A DNA stretch of 19,744 bases from Atopobium sp. UBA2090 (GTDB lineage: Bacteria > Actinomycetota > Coriobacteriia > Coriobacteriales > Atopobiaceae), in assembly GCA_002331575.1 (NCBI GenBank), contig DCZG01000041.1, positions 217 through 19,960 of the forward strand, read 5' to 3'. Under the pieces are notes generated by a model. That model was not told the DNA's origin, ran no database searches, and was given only the letters and a program-made list of their open reading frames with translations. Made by a program: the position numbers and the translations under genes. Numbering within the stretch: position 1 is the first letter of the stretch; each line of letters opens with the position of its first letter. This document shows positions 14,403 through 19,744 of the stretch, one piece after another.

Positions 14403-16640
14403 ATGGCCGAGGAAGGCAATGGCACGCACAGCTGGCTCGGGAGACTGTACTCCTCGCTCGTTCGCATCCACGGCGAGACGGACGACGTCCACGAGGCGGC
14501 CTCCGTGCCTTCGACTGAGGGAGAGGATGCCGTTCGGAGCGCCTCGACCCTCGACATCCAGGCGCTGAGGATTCGACTCGTCCAGGCGACCGAACCCGTC
14601 GCCTCGCTCAAGGAGCTCGTGAGCGACATTCGCTCGCGCGAGACGGCAGACGGAGCGGACGGAACGCTCCCCCCTGGCGCCCTCGAGCTCTACCTGGCAC
14701 AGAAGCTCGAGGACGCGGGGCTTCTCGCCACGGACCTCGAGCTGCCGCGGTTCCGCGTCATCGTCCCTCACACGAGCGGGATGTTCTACCTGCACGTAGA
14801 TGACGCCGAGGTCCTCTATCTCGCCGAGCTTCGCGTGTTCGGCATCGAGGCCGCCCTCAACGCGGTCCTTCTCGCCGACGCCTACCTCGTCGACGCCGGG
14901 TCGGCCACGGAGGAGGACCTCGTCGGTCTCGAGTCCCGCATCGCCTCCTCGATCGTGGCTCAGGTGCCCACCATCGAGGGTGGCGCACCCGCCCAAGAGG
15001 AGAACCCCGACGGGGAGTGGGCCGTCCGCAAGGGCATCTCCACGGGCATCGAGTGCGCCCGTCTCCCCTATCGCCTTTCAGCCGACTTCCGCGTGAACGT
15101 CGCCGGCGGTGACGTCGCGTTCCAGGTGGCGCTCACGCCGCCCGAGCTCTTTGGGGCGCGAACGTTCGTCGAAGGGATGGGCGTCGTCCCCTCGACCGCC
15201 GACATGCGCCGACGGGCGGCGACCGACTACAACCTCAGACTGGGCGTCCTTCTCGCCGCGATCGCGTTTCGCTGCTCGCCCGCCATTCGACGCGTCTGGG
15301 TCGTGGGAACCGTGGACACCCCCTCGGCGCACGCGTGCTACTACGGCGTCACGCTCGGACGCGCCGACGTCGACCGCGCCTGCTCCGAGGGCTTCGACCC
15401 CATCGAGCTGATGCGCTCGTGCGTTGCCGCCCTGGACGAGCACGGCGGCATCCTCGAGGCGGTGAGGCAGCCATTCGGGATCGAGGAGGAGCGGTTCTGC
15501 CCACGGGCACGCTATCAGACCGTGGAGCTCTCCTCGCTCGCCCTGACCGGCGCGACCGCCACCGCGTTGGGTGCCACGCGCGTCTCCGACCTCTCCGTCG
15601 CAGAGGAGAGACAGCGCGAGGCCGTGTCCTCGAGAATCATGCGCCGGCTCTCGAGCTCGACCGAGGCGAACGTCCGCATGATCCTCGAGGAGGCCGAGGG
15701 CACTGAGGACCCCTCAGTGCAGGAGGCGGCCAAGAGGGTCGTGAGTATGCTCATCGAGGGCACGCTCTCTGATGACGACCCCATGGCCGTCGTCGCCGCC
15801 TTCGTTCGCGGAGACGCCCTCTCGAAGGCGCTGCCGCGGGCAAAGAGAATGCTCATGGGAAACGCAGCCGACGACGCCGAACGACTGCTCATGTCCCTCA
15901 TCGGACCTCTGAAGGCGGAACACGCCTACGAGGACACTGACGAGGTGGAATGGCGCTCCTTTGACAACTACGTGGACCGCGTCATCTACAACCGGCTGCT
16001 CGCCACGAAGCCGACCACGCGCCTGGCGCCCAGCTCGTATGTCGAGGCACTCGAGGTGAGTGCCGTCTCTGAGGTGGCCAGAGGGGACGCCGAACGCTCG
16101 CTGTCGCTCGCAGAAGAGGCGGTCCGCATCGCCCCGCTGGACATCAACACCTGTTTGTGCCTCTCCAGAAGCCTCGAGCTGACAGGCGACATCGAGGGTG
16201 CGCTCGACGCGGTCCGCGAACTCCTGAGGTTCGCGCACGACCCGCAGACCATCGGTCTCGCCTACTACCACCTCGCCGAGCTCGAATGGCGCCTCGGGAA
16301 TATCGACGTCGCTCAGGCCTGCTACCTGCGGGCACTTCGATTCCTGCCGCAGGCGCTCGCCATCATCGGCACCGAGCTCCAGGCCCTCCTCATCCACGAG
16401 GGCGTCACGGGAGGCGCCGAGCCCAGCTACGAGCAGCTCCGCGCCACGCTCTCGGCCAACGGCATCCCCATGGCGCCCACCGACGAGGTGTCCGCGGTCT
16501 TCTTTGACGCCATGCGCGCCGCCACGGACGCCGAGATCTTCCCCGTGGCGAAGAACTTCATGGCCATCCTCGGGTCGATCGCCCACGATGACGTGTACTA
16601 CGGCATGTACCGCTCCATCGAAGACGAGCCGGACAGGTAG
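14403..16640 (+). CDS. Large TPR-repeat protein of unknown function
   Basis: I do not recognise this 745-residue protein beyond its C-terminal helical repeats. Residues about 547-580, 581-614 and 617-650 follow the tetratricopeptide pattern (for example SLSLAEEAVRIAPLD, then GDIEGALDAVRELL, then GNIDVAQACYLRALRFLPQA), which usually binds partner proteins. The middle (about 210-375) looks like a mixed alpha/beta domain with YRLSADFRVNVAGGDVAFQV and RRVWVVGTVDTPSAHACYYGV. The N-terminal 90 residues are acidic and probably disordered. There is no signal peptide or membrane helix, so it is likely cytosolic. The ATG at 14403 has GAGGAGGAGG upstream. It lies between DUF1015 and a HAD phosphatase, with gaps of 57 and 4 bases, so the three are probably co-transcribed. 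Confidence 0.85.
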   Translation: MAEEGNGTHSWLGRLYSSLVRIHGETDDVHEAASVPSTEGEDAVRSASTLDIQALRIRLVQATEPVASLKELVSDIRSRETADGADGTLPPGALELYLAQKLEDAGLLATDLELPRFRVIVPHTSGMFYLHVDDAEVLYLAELRVFGIEAALNAVLLADAYLVDAGSATEEDLVGLESRIASSIVAQVPTIEGGAPAQEENPDGEWAVRKGISTGIECARLPYRLSADFRVNVAGGDVAFQVALTPPELFGARTFVEGMGVVPSTADMRRRAATDYNLRLGVLLAAIAFRCSPAIRRVWVVGTVDTPSAHACYYGVTLGRADVDRACSEGFDPIELMRSCVAALDEHGGILEAVRQPFGIEEERFCPRARYQTVELSSLALTGATATALGATRVSDLSVAEERQREAVSSRIMRRLSSSTEANVRMILEEAEGTEDPSVQEAAKRVVSMLIEGTLSDDDPMAVVAAFVRGDALSKALPRAKRMLMGNAADDAERLLMSLIGPLKAEHAYEDTDEVEWRSFDNYVDRVIYNRLLATKPTTRLAPSSYVEALEVSAVSEVARGDAERSLSLAEEAVRIAPLDINTCLCLSRSLELTGDIEGALDAVRELLRFAHDPQTIGLAYYHLAELEWRLGNIDVAQACYLRALRFLPQALAIIGTELQALLIHEGVTGGAEPSYEQLRATLSANGIPMAPTDEVSAVFFDAMRAATDAEIFPVAKNFMAILGSIAHDDVYYGMYRSIEDEPDR

Positions 16641-16644
16641 ATCG

Positions 16645-17319
16645 ATGACAGGTACTGACATCACACTCTGGCCGTCCTCGTTCGAGGCGGCGGTCTTCGA
16701 CTTCGACGGCACGCTCGCGGAGACGAACGAGCTCTGGCATGAGGTGGACGAGATCTTCTTCGCGGAGCGCAACCTCACGTACACCCCCGACGTGCACCAG
16801 ACGCTCGCGACGCTCGGCTTCTCGGGAGGGGCGCTCTGGTGCATCGAGCGCTACGGTCTCGACGAGACGGTCGAGGGGATATGCGACGAGTGGAACCGCA
16901 TCGGTGCGGCGCTCTACGCCGAGCGGGTCTCCTTGCGACCGGGAGCTGGCCAGTACCTCGCAGCACTCCGTCAGAGGGGCATCCCCGTGGCGCTGGCGAC
17001 GACCAACAACAGGCACGTGCTCATGTCCATGAGGCCGCACGTGTGCGTCGACGACCTCTTCGATGCCGTCGTCTGCAGCGACGACGTCGCGAATGCCAAG
17101 GACGAGCCCGACATCTACCTCGAGGCGGCAAGGCGCATCGGCTCGAGGCCGTCGGCCACCATCGTCTTCGAGGACCTTCTCGTTGGCGTCCTCACCGCCC
17201 GCAACGCCGGCTTTCTGACCTGCGCCGTTCGCTGTGAGGACCCCTCCCAGGACATGGCCCGTCTCCGCGATGCCGCGAACTTGAGCATCATGGAGTGGAC
17301 GGACATCCCGTTGGGGTAA
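16645..17319 (+). CDS. HAD-superfamily hydrolase, beta-phosphoglucomutase/phosphatase-like
   Basis: This 224-residue HAD enzyme has motif I AVFDFDGTLAET (16-27; D19 and D21), motif II ALATTNNRH, a motif III lysine in NAKDEPDIYLEAA, and motif IV IVFEDLLVGVLTARNAG. The KDEPDIYLEAA and FED..VGV..A..AG signatures are shared by beta-phosphoglucomutase-like and sugar-phosphate phosphatase members. The usual EDS has become EDL here. The helical cap lies between residues 30 and about 95. The ATG at 16645 is four bases after the TPR gene stop and has AGGTAG upstream; longer in-frame starts overlap the TPR gene and were not used. Substrate unknown. It ends in a bidirectional terminator region facing the cold-shock gene. 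Confidence 0.87.
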   Translation: MTGTDITLWPSSFEAAVFDFDGTLAETNELWHEVDEIFFAERNLTYTPDVHQTLATLGFSGGALWCIERYGLDETVEGICDEWNRIGAALYAERVSLRPGAGQYLAALRQRGIPVALATTNNRHVLMSMRPHVCVDDLFDAVVCSDDVANAKDEPDIYLEAARRIGSRPSATIVFEDLLVGVLTARNAGFLTCAVRCEDPSQDMARLRDAANLSIMEWTDIPLG

Positions 17320-17375
17320 CGGCACCAGGATCAGGACAGACACGATTTCGAGATAACCTTATGATATCGAGACAA

Positions 17376-17407
17376 GAAAAGGGGAGCCGTCGAAACGACT
17401 CCCCTTT
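17376..17407 (-). terminator. Rho-independent terminator of the cold-shock gene (possibly bidirectional)
   Basis: On the minus strand AAAGGGGAGTCG and CGGCTCCCCTTT form a strong stem, with one internal mismatch, around a short TTTCGA-type loop. CTTTTCTTG follows, giving a U-rich tail. The stem begins about 24 bases after the cold-shock stop codon. The convergent HAD gene may use it too, since the plus-strand stem ends in CCCCTTT. Confidence 0.88.
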
Positions 17408-17430
17408 CAGCTCTATGTAGTCGGGACTAC

Positions 17431-17634
17431 TTAGATCTTGTGGACGTTGGAAGCCTGAAGCTTGCCGTTCTGGCCGGTGGTGATGTCAAACTCGACAGTC
17501 TGGCCCTCGTCCAGGGTCTTGAAGCCATCCATCTTGATCTCGGAGTAGTGGACGAACAGATCGTCGCCATCCTCGCGAGAGATGAAGCCGTAGCCCTTGT
17601 CCGGGTTGAACCACTTAACAGTACCCTGTGCCAT
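17431..17634 (-). CDS. Cold-shock domain protein, CspA family
   Basis: This 67-residue protein is a single cold-shock (OB-fold) domain. RNP1 is KGYGFIS (14-20) and RNP2 is LFVHY (28-32), after the typical GTVKWFNPDKG start. These proteins bind single-stranded RNA and DNA and melt mRNA structure, acting as RNA chaperones in the cytoplasm. The ATG at 17632-17634 gives the usual family length. An extended frame reaching back to 17775 would add 47 residues of leader sequence and has no homology. AAAGG lies upstream of the ATG. The long structured leader and the strong terminator show an independent transcript. Confidence 0.96.
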   Translation of the reverse strand: MAQGTVKWFNPDKGYGFISREDGDDLFVHYSEIKMDGFKTLDEGQTVEFDITTGQNGKLQASNVHKI

Positions 17635-17720
17635 GTCGTGCCTTTCTTTCTTTGCCCCACGGGGCAAAACGCTGCGCTTTCGCGCGATACCTGCGGCCTT
17701 TGGCCACGGGTGGTATGTTA
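17635..17720 (-). promoter_or_regulatory. Structured leader of the cold-shock mRNA (three hairpins)
   Basis: Three short hairpins precede the start codon, in transcript order: GGCC-AAA-GGCC (17695-17705), GCGC-GAAA-GCGC (17674-17685, a GNRA tetraloop) and TTTGCCCC-GT-GGGGCAAA (17651-17668), the last next to the ribosome-binding region. A TAACAT at 17715-17720 (minus strand) is a candidate -10, but no good -35 box is seen. Structured leaders are known to control cold-shock genes post-transcriptionally. Confidence 0.5.
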
Positions 17721-17806
17721 CCCCGAAATCGCCTGGCTTTGCTCGGAAATCCGCTGAACGCGCAATAGGTACCAATCAGCACAAGTTCGAGCGCATCCCG
17801 AGGAGA

Positions 17807-19663
17807 CTACATCCCGAGGTACCTCTTCCAGAACTCCATCGAGGTCAGCCAGCCCTTTGCGTCGTGATATTCCCTCCGGACGGCCTCGCGCTTGCCATCG
17901 TACTCATGGAGCAGCCTCGCCTCGCGATGTCGGATGGCCCGGTAACGGTCCCTGTCCATGTGACGGATGGCACCCTTGGTCCGCGTGGGATCGAGAAACA
18001 CGAGCGTCTTGGCTGCGGTCGAGCTGCCCGCCAACGTGGCGGTGCCGTTCTTGACGACCCAGCGAGGACGCTCTGAAAGGGCAAAGTCAGGGAGGTAGTG
18101 CTTGTCATAGGGCAGACCGCGCAGGAAGCGCATGACGTACGGCACGTGGTACTCCATGCTCGGGTTCTCGGTGACCTCCTCGGTCACGCCAGCGGCGGCA
18201 AGAACCTCGGGGTCCATCTCGGAGACGGGCACGATCTTCTCGTTGCGTGCGCCGTTGGACTTCATGAGCGCCGAGCCGTCCGCCGCGGCGAGGAAGCTCG
18301 GACCCTTGAGGTAGTCCGCAAAGCCGTCGAGGAGCAGCTCGGCAGCAGTGTAGTCCAGGTCGCGAAGGTTGATGCGAATGCTTCGCTTGAGCCGCATGAG
18401 GAAGTAGTCCTCGCTCGCGCAGTCGTCCATGGCGATCATCACGAGGAAGTTCCGAGCGTACTGGTAGCAGTCCACGGAGGCGCGGAACCTTCCCTCGAAG
18501 CTCTCGTGCCAGACGCAGATGCCTCCCATGGTCATGTACGTCGGCTTGTTGCGCATGCCGAATTCGACGTCGTCACAGCGTACGAAGAGCGGCAGCGGCA
18601 GCCCGTTCTCGCGGATGACGGCCAGGGGGATGCAGGAGAACCACCAGGCGCCGTAGGCATGGTCGACCTCGACGTCCGTACGCTCGTTCTTGACCACGTC
18701 GGCGAGGTCGTCGACGTAGAGGTCCTCCTTGATCCTTCGATAGACCGCGGTCTTGTCCACGTAGGAGACGTCCTCGAACTGGCGCGTCGGCTCGTCGAGC
18801 GAGAGCATGGCTCCGTTGACGAAGGCCGTGCGGTACCTCCCGCGGGCGAGCGCGAGCAGGTTGTAGGTGCGCTTGAGACTCTCGGGGAAGATGCGCACGT
18901 CATCGTCCATGAGGAGCACATGCGTGAAGCCCTCGTCGGACTCGAGCGCGGCGATCATGCCCCGCGCGAAGCCGCCGGCACCGCCCACGTTCTCGTTCGG
19001 AATCACCGTGACGAGGTCGTCCGAGAGAGCGTCGGCGTCGAGCGTACGCCCGTTGTCCACTACGAACATGTGAAAGTGACCCGCCACCGGATCGTCCTCG
19101 CAGGAGAGACCCTCACGGACGAGTTCGATGTTGGGGACGATATAGTTCTCCTTCTTGAACGTGGTCGTTGAGAGCGCGAGTCGGACGTCGTTCACGTCCC
19201 CCTCCCCCACCTGCACGTAGTAGTACGCGGAGCGGAGCGAGACGGGCTCGGCGTCGGACGAGAGCCTGAACGCGACGAGGTCCATGCCGGCGATGGGAAG
19301 CTCCACGTCATAGGCGACGCCGCCGGTGACGGGCGTACCCTCCGAGGGTCTGAGAGAGAGCGTCGAGAGGCACTGCTCGTCGTCGGTCTCGCCCGAGGGC
19401 ACCCCGACGACGCGCAGGAGACTGCCCACGGCAGACGTCTCGATGTGGAGCCAGACACGGCTCACCTGGGCATACCTGCGCCACTTGATGACGGGACAGG
19501 CGTTGAGGTAGGTGAGGAAGTCGGCCGAACCACTCACGACGAGTGACGATGAGGACCCGTCGTACGAGACGGAGCCGCTGGTGCGATAGTAGAGGTCGGG
19601 ATGCGCGGAGACGTGCTCGGCGACCTCGAGCATGACATTGGAAAGCTTGTGTCTGATGGTCAC
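17807..19663 (-). CDS. Galactofuranosyltransferase GlfT2-like glycosyltransferase (GT2 family)
   Basis: This 618-residue protein has the layout of mycobacterial GlfT2: an N-terminal beta-sandwich domain (to about 165), a GT-A catalytic domain and a C-terminal helical region. Key residues are kept. The metal-binding DDD sits at 253-255 in LLMDDDVRIF, the catalytic acidic pair at D364/D365 in FVRCDDVEFGMR, and the metal-ligand His at H386 in VWHESFEGRF; NENVGGAGGFARGM (223-236) is the donor-site loop. GlfT2 uses UDP-galactofuranose to extend cell-envelope galactan at the inner face of the membrane. Here the product is probably a galactofuranose-containing glycan or glycolipid. The GTG at 19661-19663 follows AAGGAG. 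No Glf mutase or transporter gene is visible in the window. Confidence 0.92.
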   Translation of the reverse strand: MTIRHKLSNVMLEVAEHVSAHPDLYYRTSGSVSYDGSSSSLVVSGSADFLTYLNACPVIKWRRYAQVSRVWLHIETSAVGSLLRVVGVPSGETDDEQCLSTLSLRPSEGTPVTGGVAYDVELPIAGMDLVAFRLSSDAEPVSLRSAYYYVQVGEGDVNDVRLALSTTTFKKENYIVPNIELVREGLSCEDDPVAGHFHMFVVDNGRTLDADALSDDLVTVIPNENVGGAGGFARGMIAALESDEGFTHVLLMDDDVRIFPESLKRTYNLLALARGRYRTAFVNGAMLSLDEPTRQFEDVSYVDKTAVYRRIKEDLYVDDLADVVKNERTDVEVDHAYGAWWFSCIPLAVIRENGLPLPLFVRCDDVEFGMRNKPTYMTMGGICVWHESFEGRFRASVDCYQYARNFLVMIAMDDCASEDYFLMRLKRSIRINLRDLDYTAAELLLDGFADYLKGPSFLAAADGSALMKSNGARNEKIVPVSEMDPEVLAAAGVTEEVTENPSMEYHVPYVMRFLRGLPYDKHYLPDFALSERPRWVVKNGTATLAGSSTAAKTLVFLDPTRTKGAIRHMDRDRYRAIRHREARLLHEYDGKREAVRREYHDAKGWLTSMEFWKRYLGM

Positions 19664-19675
19664 GTAAGACTCCTT

Positions 19676-19687
19676 CGTTCCGGAACG
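19676..19687. other. Perfect 12-bp palindrome before the GlfT2-like ribosome-binding site
   Basis: CGTTCCGGAACG is fully self-complementary and directly precedes the AAGGAG ribosome-binding site of the GlfT2-like gene. It could be a small operator or an RNA stem close to the translation start. Confidence 0.35.
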
Positions 19688-19718
19688 GGACGTACGACGC
19701 GAGACGTCGACTTTGATG

Positions 19719-19724
19719 ATTGTA
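19719..19724 (-). promoter_or_regulatory. Candidate -10 box for the GlfT2-like gene
   Basis: On the minus strand TGGTACAAT is a good extended -10 (TACAAT, five of six consensus bases, with upstream TG). Transcription would start near 19712, about 50 bases before the GTG. With normal spacing the -35 box would fall at or beyond the window edge, so the promoter is only partly visible. Confidence 0.5.
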
Positions 19725-19744
19725 CCAGTGAGCTACGCGGCGAC

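Noticed and set aside
12870..14996. 708-codon open frame on the minus strand
   Set aside because: It is antisense to DUF1015 and the TPR gene, with no ribosome-binding site and an implausible composition.

Overview
The window looks like chromosomal DNA from a GC-rich actinobacterium, most likely a gut or oral member of the Coriobacteriia (Olsenella/Atopobium/Collinsella-like). This placement is inferred from the strong G/C third-position bias, the class II GalT, the GlfT2-type galactofuranosyltransferase, and the phasin-like protein next to a UbiB-family kinase. No rRNA, tRNA, CRISPR array or phage gene is visible.

Layout. (1) 1-1244: the last codons of an ABC-transporter ATPase, then a GNAT acetyltransferase fused to a SLOG/molybdenum-carrier-like domain. 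(2) 1245-1991: a gene-free interval bounded by near-identical 53-bp inverted repeats, probably a non-autonomous or decayed mobile element between two convergent genes. (3) 1992-8434, minus strand: a compact alpha-galactoside utilisation operon transcribed as TetR regulator, GPH-family sugar symporter, GH36 alpha-galactosidase, galactokinase, galactose-1-phosphate uridylyltransferase. (4) 8435-10054: a highly symmetric divergent control region and a plus-strand gene for an uncharacterised GT-B-like protein related to MurG/MGDG synthases. (5) 10051-12943, minus strand: a UbiB-family kinase and a phasin-like protein, with a HAD phosphatase gene upstream. (6) 13068-17319, plus strand: a DUF1015 protein, a large TPR-containing protein of unknown function and a second HAD phosphatase, apparently one operon. 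(7) 17378-17634, minus: a cold-shock protein with a terminator and a hairpin-rich leader. (8) 17807-19663, minus: a GlfT2-like galactofuranosyltransferase.

How the genes work together. The GPH carrier would import an alpha-galactoside such as melibiose. The signal-less GH36 enzyme would release galactose in the cytoplasm, and GalK and GalT would turn it into UDP-galactose and glucose-1-phosphate. UDP-galactose is also the precursor of UDP-galactofuranose, the donor used by GlfT2-type enzymes, but no mutase gene is in the window. The most interesting region is the TetR/GT-B divergon. A single dyad centred at 8474 carries two mirror-image promoters (TTGACC or TTGACG, 16 bp, GATAGT), so one TetR operator could govern both the galactoside operon and the undescribed GT-B-like gene. 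This links that protein to galactoside metabolism by regulation.
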